From: an uncultured Eubacterium sp.
GTDB taxonomy: Bacteria > Bacillota > Clostridia > Lachnospirales > Lachnospiraceae
Direction of reading: 5' to 3'
DNA length: 64,000 nt
Assembly: GCA_958446835.1 (NCBI GenBank)
Contig: CAUCXT010000002.1
Coordinates: forward strand, 62,001-126,000
Both the position numbers and the translations under genes were made by a program. The notes under the pieces were generated by a model. The model had not been told where the DNA came from. It made no database searches and saw only the letters and a program-made list of their open reading frames with translations. How positions within the stretch are numbered: position 1 is the first letter of the stretch; each line of letters opens with the position of its first letter. Below, piece after piece: positions 25,168-34,235 of this stretch.

Positions 25168-26064
25168 ATGAGAGAGAATAAATCGGGTTTTGTGAAATTC
25201 ATAGTGAGTGTTTTGGTGTTTGTGCTGCTTGTGGGGGTGTCTCTGGGGGGATATTTTGCGGTGCAGTATGTGAAAGGGAAGAACAGTCCGTCGAGCTTCG
25301 GTCCGGAGCTTTATTATGCGCTTGATTTGGCGGAGGAGAAAACGGAGTACACGAAGGTTATAATAGGCGATAGCGTGGCGCGTCTTATTTTTGCGCCGGA
25401 TTATCAGGATGAGACGGACACAACGTGTTACCTTGCGACCAATCAGGCGATAACGGTGCTTGGAAATTATATTCTGCTCAACCGTTACCTTGAGAACAAT
25501 CCGCAGACCGAGGAGGTCTATTATATTGTGAGACCGCAGAGCCTTGCAAATCCGCTGTGGTTTAATTTTTCGTTCCAGTACTTTATTGTGCCTTTTTACA
25601 ATGGCACCTACAAGCAGTATATAGATGACGATACGTGTAAATACATTGAGGACAGATTCGGAAAGCTGTATGCGACCAATGATATTGTGAAGAGCTTTAT
25701 CGAGAATAATGCCTACTATATGGATGTGTATCTCAACAATGTTCTTGAGCAGCAGCTTGAGGTGCGCGATGAGAAGCACCTAAGCGACCTCACCATAAAG
25801 TATCTTCCAAAGATTAAGGAGCTGTGTGACAGCCATGGTGTCAAGCTCAAGGTGATGGCGGCGCCGCTCCCGGATACGAAGGATAACCGTGACTGGGCGG
25901 AGTTTGAACAGCAGATTGTCGACAATGGGCTGTCGGACCTGCTTGGAGATTACATCGATGGGATAGACTATTATCCTGAGGAAGCATTTGGGGATGAGGC
26001 GCACTTTACGCAGGAGTATCTTGACGCGGAGCGGGATGCGATTATAGAGAAGCTTTTTGAGTGA
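25168..26064 (+). CDS. Membrane-anchored SGNH/DHHW-like protein, MBOAT partner
   Basis: A 298-residue protein with one N-terminal membrane helix (about 10-31) and an extracellular domain. It has the SGNH block I nucleophile (IIGDSVARL, Ser about 69) and a C-terminal Asp-x-x-His-type motif (FGDEAHF, about 275-281). The middle blocks are weak. DltD, AlgJ/X and PatB show the same pairing of an SGNH-like domain with an MBOAT transporter, so I infer a role in acylating a surface polymer. It starts 38 bases after the MBOAT stop, behind AAGGGAATGG. Confidence 0.72.
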   Translation: MRENKSGFVKFIVSVLVFVLLVGVSLGGYFAVQYVKGKNSPSSFGPELYYALDLAEEKTEYTKVIIGDSVARLIFAPDYQDETDTTCYLATNQAITVLGNYILLNRYLENNPQTEEVYYIVRPQSLANPLWFNFSFQYFIVPFYNGTYKQYIDDDTCKYIEDRFGKLYATNDIVKSFIENNAYYMDVYLNNVLEQQLEVRDEKHLSDLTIKYLPKIKELCDSHGVKLKVMAAPLPDTKDNRDWAEFEQQIVDNGLSDLLGDYIDGIDYYPEEAFGDEAHFTQEYLDAERDAIIEKLFE

Positions 26065-26110
26065 ATGTGGGGAAGCGGACGAAAAAGGAATGTAAGAAAG
26101 CAAATGAAAA

Positions 26111-26917
26111 ATGTTTTATTCGGGAAAATTTATCGGGGATGAGAGGAACACGCAGGATATAAAGCTTGCAGAGCTTGCGCAGGGCTTGTGTTCCACAGCG
26201 CAGCTTGCGAGAATCGAGAGCGGCATAAGAAGCGCGGAAAAACTTCTTTTTGACAGTCTATACGAAAGGCTTGGGAAAAATACGGAGAGGTTTACCGTGC
26301 TTTTGAACTGCGACGAGTACGAGCAGTTGGTGGCGCGGATAAGGATATGTGACTGTATCGATAATGGTCAATATGAGGAAGCAAAAAAATAGATAGATGA
26401 ATACAAAAAGACCTCAAAAAATAACATACACATGCAGTATATCTGCCTTGTTGAGTGTGAAGTCATGCACAGAGCTCACACCGATGTTGTGAAATGTATG
26501 GATAAACTGGCGGAGGGAATAGGGTATACCTATCCGGATTTTGATATAGACAATATATCGGAGTGTTATCTTAGCAGGCTGGAAATGCTCATTGTACAGC
26601 AGTATGCAGTCTATATGGAGCAGTCCGGGGAAAAAGACAGGGCGGCTAGGCTGTACAGGGACATATTGGAGTACCTTGACAGTGACAGATATGACCCGGT
26701 TGAGCGCGCGAAGTTGTATGGTTACGTGGGATATCGTCTTATGAAGTATTATATTGACCTGCGACAGTATGGCAGGGCACTTGAAGTGGGCGAAAAGACA
26801 TATGGCTGTGTTATGAACAGGGGAAAATGGCTTTTTGTCACGGAGCTGAAATCCGGAATTGTAGAGTGCAGGGAAGCACATGGTGAGGATATGTCCGGCG
26901 CTGTTGGGAAAGCATAA
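26111..26917 (+). pseudogene. Rgg/PlcR-like XRE-TPR regulator, broken by an in-frame stop
   Basis: One frame encodes an N-terminal XRE helix-turn-helix (ELAQGLCSTAQLARIESGIR) followed by TPR-like helices. It is interrupted by TAG at 26390-26392 (after a run of seven A) and resumes at once in the same frame as IDEYKKTSKNN. Intact relatives are about 280-300 residue peptide-sensing regulators. After about residue 265 the frame runs into DNA that belongs to an ABC exporter, so the C-terminus is also lost. A readthrough product is possible but decay is the simpler reading. Confidence 0.75.
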
Positions 26918-27160
26918 GTCCGATGCAGCCGACTCATATATGCAGGGGATGTCATCATATAACGTAAGTATAAAGGACATCTTTTCGGGGTATGAGGTGA
27001 TAAAAAGCTTTGGAGCTGAGAAGATAATCAAAAACGTGCATGATAAGACTCTTGCTTCCATGGAACAGAAAAAATATAAATATCGTTCGGTAAACGACAT
27101 GTTTTCCTGTTTGGTATTACTTATCACATATCTGATTGTTATAGTACAGTATATCATTGC
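26900..27160 (+). pseudogene. ABC exporter membrane-domain fragment
   Basis: An internal piece of an ABC exporter membrane domain: LLGKHKSDAADSYMQGMSSY, the typical SIKDIFSGYEVIKSFGAEK helix, then one hydrophobic segment ending IVIVQYIIAA. The N-terminal helices are missing; the sequence joins directly to the broken regulator at about 26900. The last helices and linker are missing on the other side, where the frame shifts before the ATPase part at 27164. This is a gene remnant with two deletions. Confidence 0.75.
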
Positions 27161-27163
27161 GGC

Positions 27164-27895
27164 ATGGAAGCATTTAAAGATATAAGTGTCAAAAATGTTT
27201 CATTTGCATACGGTGAAGGTAAAAATGTACTGCACAATATCGATTTTACATTTGAACACGGAAAAAAATATGCGATTGTCGGCGGAAGTGGTTCGGGCAA
27301 ATCGACATTTATAAAGCTTCTCATGCAGTATTACAGTGATTACGCGGGCAATATATATTGTGATGGGATGGACATAAGGAACATTCCTAAAAAAGCTCTG
27401 TACAGCAGGATTGCCATGATACACCAGAAGGTGTTTATGTTCGATGATACCTTAAAGAATAATATCACAATGTATCGGAATTACAGCGATGACGAACTTT
27501 CGGAGGTCATCAAAAAAGCAGGGTTGGAGGGTGTTGTAGGCAGTAATGCCGATGGTATCGAACAGAATGTCGGAGAAAACGGAAAGAATCTTTCCGGAGG
27601 CGAACAGCAGAGAATTGCGATTGCCAGGGCACTGCTCAGAAAGTCCGATGTGCTCATATTAGATGAGGCTACCTCAAGCCTTGACAATGAGGTTGCGGCA
27701 AGAATTGAGAATACAGTATTCAACCAGAAAGATATGACGGCAATAGTTATTACGCATAAGCTTGTGGAAAGTATACTTAGGAAATATGATGGAATAATTG
27801 TGATGCACAAAGGGCGGATTGCTGAGTATGGCACATTCGATGAGCTTATGGAGAGGAAAGAGAAGTTTTATGGATTGTTTATGCTGAGTAATTGA
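27164..27895 (+). pseudogene. ABC exporter ATPase domain remnant
   Basis: An intact nucleotide-binding domain of 243 residues: Walker A GGSGSGKST (about 41-49), signature NLSGGEQQR, Walker B LILDEATSSLD and the switch histidine (VITHK). It belongs to the same exporter as the membrane fragment just upstream but is out of frame with it (two bases offset) and lacks the connecting roughly 100 residues. The ATG at 27164 has no ribosome-binding site. It is probably not made, or made only as a soluble ATPase. Confidence 0.65.
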
Positions 27896-28059
27896 TATTA
27901 TAGACATAAAAGAAACGAGCAACCCGTTGGAGTCATAGACTTTACTTGGCAAAAAACCCATTTCCTTTGTATAAAATAATAATCTGGGTAATTTGAATTG
28001 TCAAGATAAAAAATAAGATGTACATGCAAAAAAATGTTGAAAATCCATCTGGATAATTA

Positions 28060-28077
28060 AGCTAAATTAGCTAAATT
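28060..28077 (+). repeat. Tandem 9-base repeat upstream of the GH36 gene
   Basis: AGCTAAATT occurs twice in direct tandem (28060-28068 and 28069-28077), just before the -35 box of the GH36 promoter. It is a possible activator or repressor site. Confidence 0.6.
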
Positions 28078-28080
28078 TAA

Positions 28081-28109
28081 TTTACCGATTAACTTAAATA
28101 TAATATAAT
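28081..28109 (+). promoter_or_regulatory. Promoter of the GH36 gene
   Basis: TTTACC (28081-28086), a 17-base spacer and TATAAT (28104-28109). A second TATAAT overlaps at 28099-28104. Transcription would start within the left arm of the inverted repeat at 28107-28152. Confidence 0.6.
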
Positions 28110-28152
28110 ACCCATAACAACAGTTATTTTGGAGGAGGTTGTTATGGGTATT
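28107..28152 (+). promoter_or_regulatory. Perfect 15-base inverted repeat enclosing the GH36 ribosome site and start codon
   Basis: AATACCCATAACAAC (28107-28121) pairs with GTTGTTATGGGTATT (28138-28152) without mismatch. The right arm contains the ATG at 28144; the 16-base loop contains GGAGGAG. It could be an operator for the LacI regulator downstream or an RNA hairpin controlling initiation. Confidence 0.75.
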
Positions 28153-30420
28153 TTTTTTGATGAGAAATCGCGTTCTTTTAAGCTGGACACGAAGAAGAGC
28201 AGCTATGTGATTTCGGTGGTGGATGATGAGGGCTTCATCGGTCACGCATACTATGGTGACAGGATAGGTGATACGGATGTCAGATATCTGTTGAGGACGG
28301 ATGAGAATCCGTTTGTACCGTCTAAGAACAACAGGGACAGGGGTTCGTTTTTTGATGCGTTTCCAACGGAGTATCCGGGAAACAACGTGGGAGATTACAG
28401 GGAGGGCGCCATATCGGTGCGCTGTGAGGACAACAGCCGTGCGGTGAGCCTTGTGTATGCAGGACACAGAATATATGAGGGCAAGCCGGGGCTTAAGGGA
28501 CTTCCGGCTACGTTCACATCGGGTGAAGTGAAAGCATTGGATGCTAATACCGTTGGTAACGATGACAGCAAGGTGTACACACTTGAAATCGATGCGGTTG
28601 ACCCATGTATCGGACTTGCGGCGACGCTGAGCTACAGTGTTTTCCCTGAGCAGGATGTCATAACAAGAAGTGTTAAGTTAAAAAATAATTCGGATAAAAA
28701 TATTTTCATAACCAAGGTTATGTCGGCGGCGCTTGACATGCCGGATGAGGGCTACGAGATGCTTTCACTTCATGGTTCATGGGCGAGAGAGCGCAGGATG
28801 GAATTCAGAAAAATCGGTTACGGCAAGCAGAGTGTCGGCTCAATCAAGGGCAAATCATCACATCAGGAGCACCCTTTTATTGCGCTTGTCGACAATGGCT
28901 CATCTCAGGATATAGGACATGTGTATGGCTTCAGCTTCGTGTATTCGGGAAACTTCCTTGCACAGGTTGAGAAGAATCAGTTCGACAGCCTGAGAATCCT
29001 TATGGGTATTCATCCTGAGAACTTTGAGTGGAAGCTTGAGCCGGGTGAGGAGCTTCAGACACCCGAGGTCGTGATGACATATTCGGCGGCAGGTCTTGGA
29101 GCGATGACACGAAATCTCCATGACCTTTACAGAGGACATCTTATAAGAAGCCCGTACAAGGATAAGAAGCGTCCTATCCTTATAAATAACTGGGAGGCTA
29201 CATATTTTAATTTTGACACGGAAAAGCTCTTAGCTATCGCGCGCGAGGCAAAAAAGAGCGGCATAGAGATGCTTGTCATGGATGACGGCTGGTTCGGTCA
29301 CAGAAACGATGACAACACAAGCCTTGGCGATTGGTATGTGAATGAGGAGAAGCTTCAGGGTGGTCTTAAACATCTTGTGGATGAGGTGAATAAAATCGGT
29401 CTGAAGTTCGGAATATGGTTTGAGCCTGAGATGATTTCCCCGGAGTCGAAGCTCTATCGGGAGCACCCGGACTGGGCTATCGCCATACCGGGGCGCGAGG
29501 CATGCCGTTCAAGAAACCAGTATGTGCTTGATCTGTCAAGACCTGAGGTTGTCGATTACTGCTATGAGGCGGTTGCCGGAATACTGCGCAGTGCCAACAT
29601 TGAGTATGTGAAGTGGGATATGAACCGTGAGCATACCGACCTTCACAGCAACTATCTTCCTGAGGACAGACAGGGTGAGCTAGAGCACAGGTACATGCTT
29701 GCCGTGTATGAGCTTCAGGAAAGACTTACAAAGGAATTTCCTAATCTTCTGCTTGAGAACTGTTCGGGCGGCGGGGCCAGATTTGATGCCGGAATGCTCT
29801 ACTACAGCCCGCAGATATGGTGCTCCGATGACACGGATGCCATCGAGAGACTTGCCATACAGGAGGGAACGGCGCTTATATATCCTCTTTCGGCTATGGG
29901 AGCGCATGTGTCCGACTGTCCGAATCATACTGTCGGAAGGGTCACACCGTTTAAGACCAGAGGGGATGTGGCATTGTGCGGCACCTTCGGTTATGAGCTT
30001 GATATAACAAGGATACCTCAGGAGGACAGGAACGCCATTCCGGGTCAGATTGCGACCTACCACAAGTACAATGACCTTGTGAGAAACGGTGACTACTACA
30101 GACTTGCGTCATATCAGGAAAACAATATTTATGACTGTTATATGGTTGTTTCCAAGGACAAAAAGGAAGCACTTTTGACCTATGTACAGGTTCTCAACAG
30201 ACCGAATTTCAAGAGCAGGATGATTAAGCTTGCCGGACTTGCACCGGATAAAAAATACAAGGTGCTGTACGAAGGAGCCGATGAAAATAATAATTCAGGC
30301 TTTGATGGAGAGAACCAGATTCCGTTGCTTTATGGTGATACGCTTATGAGCGCGGGACTGAGAATGCCCGGTATGTGGGGAGATTTCAAGAGCACGCTTA
30401 TACACCTTGTACAGGAATAA
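28144..30420 (+). CDS. GH36 alpha-galactosidase
   Basis: A 758-residue GH36 enzyme: N-terminal beta-supersandwich, central barrel, C-terminal beta domain. The nucleophile is Asp about 492 in YVKWDMNREH and the acid/base Asp about 562 in WCSDDTDAIERL; the upstream WEATYFNF and MDDGWFGHRNDD motifs are also typical. No signal peptide, so it removes alpha-1,6-galactose from imported galactomanno-oligosaccharides or raffinose-type sugars in the cytoplasm. TTG at 28129 is part of the ribosome site; ATG 28144 is the start. It is the first gene of the mannan block, with the LacI gene next. Confidence 0.94.
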   Translation: MGIFFDEKSRSFKLDTKKSSYVISVVDDEGFIGHAYYGDRIGDTDVRYLLRTDENPFVPSKNNRDRGSFFDAFPTEYPGNNVGDYREGAISVRCEDNSRAVSLVYAGHRIYEGKPGLKGLPATFTSGEVKALDANTVGNDDSKVYTLEIDAVDPCIGLAATLSYSVFPEQDVITRSVKLKNNSDKNIFITKVMSAALDMPDEGYEMLSLHGSWARERRMEFRKIGYGKQSVGSIKGKSSHQEHPFIALVDNGSSQDIGHVYGFSFVYSGNFLAQVEKNQFDSLRILMGIHPENFEWKLEPGEELQTPEVVMTYSAAGLGAMTRNLHDLYRGHLIRSPYKDKKRPILINNWEATYFNFDTEKLLAIAREAKKSGIEMLVMDDGWFGHRNDDNTSLGDWYVNEEKLQGGLKHLVDEVNKIGLKFGIWFEPEMISPESKLYREHPDWAIAIPGREACRSRNQYVLDLSRPEVVDYCYEAVAGILRSANIEYVKWDMNREHTDLHSNYLPEDRQGELEHRYMLAVYELQERLTKEFPNLLLENCSGGGARFDAGMLYYSPQIWCSDDTDAIERLAIQEGTALIYPLSAMGAHVSDCPNHTVGRVTPFKTRGDVALCGTFGYELDITRIPQEDRNAIPGQIATYHKYNDLVRNGDYYRLASYQENNIYDCYMVVSKDKKEALLTYVQVLNRPNFKSRMIKLAGLAPDKKYKVLYEGADENNNSGFDGENQIPLLYGDTLMSAGLRMPGMWGDFKSTLIHLVQE

Positions 30421-30475
30421 TCGGAATAGATATGGGATAAAACCTAGGCTATATATGCATTTTTAATAATTTGAC

Positions 30476-30564
30476 TAATTGCGAAACTCGAATTTGCCAG
30501 TAAACAGTTGTGTACTAGTAAAATTACACAACGTACGATAATTACACACTGAGTTTCGCAATTA
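30476..30564 (+). repeat. MITE-like element with nested inverted repeats, upstream of lacI
   Basis: Outer arms TAATTGCGAAACTC (30476-30489) and GAGTTTCGCAATTA (30551-30564) are perfect over 14 bases; inner arms GTTGTGTA (30507-30514) and TACACAAC (30525-30532) are perfect over eight. The left 39 bases recur inverted at 35439-35477 (34 of 39 identical). It lies 38 bases before the lacI start and must shape its promoter. Confidence 0.75.
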
Positions 30565-30601
30565 CCTATCTGATTCTGATGATTAGGAAGGAGGTACACG
30601 C

Positions 30602-31630
30602 GTGAAAAAGTCAGTGCGTCTTGCGGACATCGGAGCAAGGCTGGGAGTGAGCACCGTCACGGTCTCTAAGGCTCTTTCGGGACAGAAGGGAGTCAGCGAT
30701 ACGCTCAGAAAGCAGATAGAGGAGCTTGCCGACAGCATGGGTTATGTGCCGCCGTCTAAGGAGCCGCGGGAGGCGAAGAACAGGAGCTACACGCTTGGAG
30801 TGCTTGTCGGGGAGCGCTATTTTGATAAATATGATTCCTTTTATCTTCAAATGTATAAGCAGATAACAGGGCGAGCCATTGCAAGAGAGTGCTTTGCGGT
30901 CATGGAGCCTATCAGCACGGAGGCGGAGAAGAATAAGGTACTGCCGAAGCTTGTAGCGGATAATCGAGTTGATGGAATCATTGTTATGGGACGGCTTAGC
31001 TGGGAATATCTTGATTTTCTTAATGGAAACTGTAGCCTTCCAATGATATATCTTGATTTCTGTGATAACAAAAAAGAGGCTGATGCGGTGATATCGGACA
31101 GCTACTATGGTGCGTACAGACTTACCAACTATCTTTTTGAGATGGGGCACACCCGGATAGGCTATGTGGGCACGGTGCTTGCCACAGGCTCAATCACCGA
31201 CAGATATATGGGATACTTAAGGGCGATGATGGAGCATGGCAGTGAGGTAAAGCCGGAATGGGTAATCGAGGACAGGGAGAGAGAGCACGGAAGCATAGAT
31301 CCGGAAAAATATATTCGCCTTCCGAATGAGCTTCCGACAGCGTTTGTCTGCAATTGTGATATTGCGGCGAGCTTTCTTATCAAGGCGCTTGAGGCGCGCG
31401 GACTCAGGGTGCCGCAGGATGTATCGGTGGTCGGCTATGACAATTTTATCTATCCCGGAATATGTGACGTCGAGATAACAACCTACGAGGTGGATATAAA
31501 GGAGATGGCGAGAAGGGCTGTACATACTCTGATAAAAAAGATTGCAGGCGAGGAGTACCGTCACAGAGTGTATATCGTGGAGGGGCAGCTCGTGATTAAA
31601 GATAGTGTGGCGGTGCTCAAAAAGAGTTGA
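30602..31630 (+). CDS. LacI-family transcriptional regulator of the mannan locus
   Basis: A 342-residue LacI-type regulator: helix-turn-helix at 5-24 (VRLADIGARLGVSTVTVSKA), hinge helix region, then a sugar-binding periplasmic-type core with the usual EMGHTRIGYVG and VVGYDNF segments. GTG start at 30602 behind AAGGAGG. It lies between the GH36 gene and the epimerase operon and most likely represses both until a manno-oligosaccharide or galactose is bound. An MITE-like repeat occupies its upstream region, and the 15-base inverted repeat before GH36 is a candidate operator. Confidence 0.93.
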   Translation: MKKSVRLADIGARLGVSTVTVSKALSGQKGVSDTLRKQIEELADSMGYVPPSKEPREAKNRSYTLGVLVGERYFDKYDSFYLQMYKQITGRAIARECFAVMEPISTEAEKNKVLPKLVADNRVDGIIVMGRLSWEYLDFLNGNCSLPMIYLDFCDNKKEADAVISDSYYGAYRLTNYLFEMGHTRIGYVGTVLATGSITDRYMGYLRAMMEHGSEVKPEWVIEDREREHGSIDPEKYIRLPNELPTAFVCNCDIAASFLIKALEARGLRVPQDVSVVGYDNFIYPGICDVEITTYEVDIKEMARRAVHTLIKKIAGEEYRHRVYIVEGQLVIKDSVAVLKKS

Positions 31631-31759
31631 GCCATTGTCGGACATGGTGAATATGCTCCGGACAGTTATAAAATATTGTAAAAAGTGCTCTGGCAAAAAT
31701 ACTTATAAAAGCAACTTATAATGTAATAAAAAACAATAAATGGAAAGGGGATACAATAA

Positions 31760-33022
31760 ATGAGCAACACAATTGTCACACCCGGTGTCGGGACTATCAA
31801 GCCGGATGATGAGCTTAATGTTATGAAGGAAGAGATTACAAGGGAACTCACAATGAGAATCATCCCATTCTGGAAGAGCCTTCTTGATGATGAGAATGGC
31901 GGCTATTACGGCTGGCTTTCGTATGATTTGAAGCTTGACAGAAACGCTGAGAAGGGCTGTATTTTAAACAGCAGAATCACATGGTTTTTTGCAAATGCAT
32001 ACACACTTTTAAAGGACAAGAGCCTTCTCAAGGAGGCTGAGCATGCGTATACATTTATGAGGGATAAATGTATAGACAGGGAGTACGGCGGAATATTCTG
32101 GTCGGTTACCTATGACGGCAAGCCGCTTGACACAACGAAGCATACATACAATCAGGCGTTTGCAATCTACGCGCTCTCATCTTACTATGAGGCAGCAGGG
32201 GATGAGGAGGCGCTTAAGCTTGCTTATGATTTATACCATGTAATTGAGACAAAATGCCGCGATGAGGAAGGCTATCTTGAGGCGTTCACACGCGATTTTA
32301 AGCCGGCGAGCAATGAGAAGCTGTCTGAGAACGGAGTTATGGCAGGCAGAACGATGAACACACTGCTTCATGTTTTTGAGGCATACACGGAGCTGTATCG
32401 CGTGACCGCAGATGAGGAGGTCAAGGGCAAGCTCTACGATATATTGAATCTCTTTGCGGACAAAATGTATAATCCGGAGAAAAAGCGTCAGGAAGTATTT
32501 TTTGACATGGACTACAATACACTTATCGACCTTCATTCGTACGGACATGATATTGAGACTTCATGGCTGATCGACAGGGGTATTGAGATAATCGGAATGC
32601 AGGAGAAGCGTCAGGGCATAACAGACGGCGTATATAAGAAGCTGTATGACAAGCTCACACCAATCACCAAGGCACTTGCCGGACATGTCTACGAGGAGGC
32701 GTTTAACGGCAATTCGCTTGCAAATGAGTGCGAGCGCGGCGTGGTGAACACCACAAGAGTATGGTGGGTTCAGGCTGAGACAGTCATTGGTTTCTTAAAT
32801 GCCTACGAAAAAAATCCGGCTGCGGATGAGTACAGGGACGCCGCACTTTCGGAGTGGGAGTTCATCCAGTCATACCAGATTGACAGGAGACCGGGCTCAG
32901 AGTGGTTCTGGGCAACCAACGAGGATGGCACGCCGCAGGAGGGCAGACCGATTGTTGAGCCATGGAAATGTCCATATCACAATGGAAGAATGTGTATGGA
33001 AGTTATGAAGAGAATAGGGTAA
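31760..33022 (+). CDS. Cellobiose 2-epimerase (mannobiose 2-epimerase)
   Basis: A 420-residue (alpha/alpha)6-barrel of the AGE/cellobiose 2-epimerase family. Catalytic-type histidines appear in HTYNQAFAIYAL and SYGHDIETSWL, with RVWWVQAE near the end. In beta-mannan pathways it converts beta-1,4-mannobiose to mannosylglucose, the substrate of the phosphorylase encoded 18 bases downstream. GGAAAGGGG lies before ATG 31760. No signal peptide, so it is cytoplasmic. This is the first gene of a run (epimerase, GH130, CE2, CE17, GH1) on one strand with short gaps. Confidence 0.94.
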   Translation: MSNTIVTPGVGTIKPDDELNVMKEEITRELTMRIIPFWKSLLDDENGGYYGWLSYDLKLDRNAEKGCILNSRITWFFANAYTLLKDKSLLKEAEHAYTFMRDKCIDREYGGIFWSVTYDGKPLDTTKHTYNQAFAIYALSSYYEAAGDEEALKLAYDLYHVIETKCRDEEGYLEAFTRDFKPASNEKLSENGVMAGRTMNTLLHVFEAYTELYRVTADEEVKGKLYDILNLFADKMYNPEKKRQEVFFDMDYNTLIDLHSYGHDIETSWLIDRGIEIIGMQEKRQGITDGVYKKLYDKLTPITKALAGHVYEEAFNGNSLANECERGVVNTTRVWWVQAETVIGFLNAYEKNPAADEYRDAALSEWEFIQSYQIDRRPGSEWFWATNEDGTPQEGRPIVEPWKCPYHNGRMCMEVMKRIG

Positions 33023-33040
33023 AAAAGGAGAGTAGTTGAT

Positions 33041-34207
33041 ATGATACATGAGAGATATTATGTTGAGAAGGCGAAGCAGGAGGCTTTGCTTGCCAGGAAG
33101 AATAACAAGAGTGATTTTTACAATGGAATATATGACAGATATGAGTATCCTGTGCTCACAAGGGAGCATACACCGATTGAGTGGAGATATGATTTGAACA
33201 AGGAGACAAATCCGTACTTTATGGAGCGTCTTGGCATAAATGCGGTTATGAATTCCGGAGCGATCATGTTAAATGGCAAGTATTATCTCATTGCGCGCAT
33301 AGAGGGAAATGACAGAAAGTCCTTCTTCGGCGTTGCAGAGAGCGATAATGGTGTGGATGGTTTCCGATTCTGGGATTACCCGGTAGTGCTTCCTGATACA
33401 TGCCCGGAGGAGACTAATGTGTATGATATGAGACTTACACAGCATGAGGACGGATATATTTATGGCGTGTTCTGTTCGGAGAGCAAGGATACAAGCTCAA
33501 ATGACCTTTCTGCGGCAGTGGCAGCAGCCGGAATTGTGAGAACCAAGGATTTAAAGACCTGGGAGAGACTTGACAATCTCACAACACTCCATTCTCCACA
33601 GCAGAGAAATGTAGTGCTTCACCCTGAATTTGTTGACGGCAAGTATGCATTTTACACAAGACCTATGGATGATTTCATTGAGACCGGAAGCGGCGGAGGA
33701 ATCGGCTTCGGACTCTGCGATGACATAACACATGCAGTCATCGATGAGGAGAGGATGACGAGCATAAGGAAGTATCACACAATCACAGAGGTCAAGAACG
33801 GAGCAGGTGCAACGCCAATCAAGACAGACCGCGGCTGGATTCACATTGCGCATGGCGTCAGAAATACTGCCGCAGGACTTCGCTATGTAATATATGCCTT
33901 TGCGACAGACCTTAAGGACCCTGCCAAGGTGATTGCAGAGCCGTCTGGGCTTCTCATCGGACCTAGAGGCGATGAGAGAGTCGGCGATGTGAGCAATGTT
34001 GTGTTCACCAACGGCGCAATCGTCAATGACAAGAATGAGGTGTTCATCTACTACGCTTCATCGGACACAAGACTTCATGTCGCAACCACAACAGTTGACA
34101 AGCTTGTCGATTATGTGTTCAACACACCACAGGACCCACTTCGTTCCCCGGACTGCGTGAAGCAGAGATGTGAGCTTATCGCTAAGAATATGGAGCTGTT
34201 GGGATAA
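33041..34207 (+). CDS. 4-O-beta-D-mannosyl-D-glucose phosphorylase (GH130)
   Basis: A 388-residue five-bladed beta-propeller of GH130 subfamily 1. The sequence (YPVLTREHTPIEWRYDLN, MNSGAIMLNGKYYLIARIEG, YDMRLTQHEDGYIYGVF) contains the conserved Asp acid (YDMRLTQHED region) and phosphate-binding Arg/His residues. It cleaves mannosyl-1,4-glucose with phosphate to mannose 1-phosphate and glucose. Neighbouring epimerase supplies its substrate. AAAAGGAGAG precedes ATG 33041. Confidence 0.94.
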   Translation: MIHERYYVEKAKQEALLARKNNKSDFYNGIYDRYEYPVLTREHTPIEWRYDLNKETNPYFMERLGINAVMNSGAIMLNGKYYLIARIEGNDRKSFFGVAESDNGVDGFRFWDYPVVLPDTCPEETNVYDMRLTQHEDGYIYGVFCSESKDTSSNDLSAAVAAAGIVRTKDLKTWERLDNLTTLHSPQQRNVVLHPEFVDGKYAFYTRPMDDFIETGSGGGIGFGLCDDITHAVIDEERMTSIRKYHTITEVKNGAGATPIKTDRGWIHIAHGVRNTAAGLRYVIYAFATDLKDPAKVIAEPSGLLIGPRGDERVGDVSNVVFTNGAIVNDKNEVFIYYASSDTRLHVATTTVDKLVDYVFNTPQDPLRSPDCVKQRCELIAKNMELLG

Positions 34208-34235
34208 TTTAAGCAATAAAGAAGAGGTACAGTAT

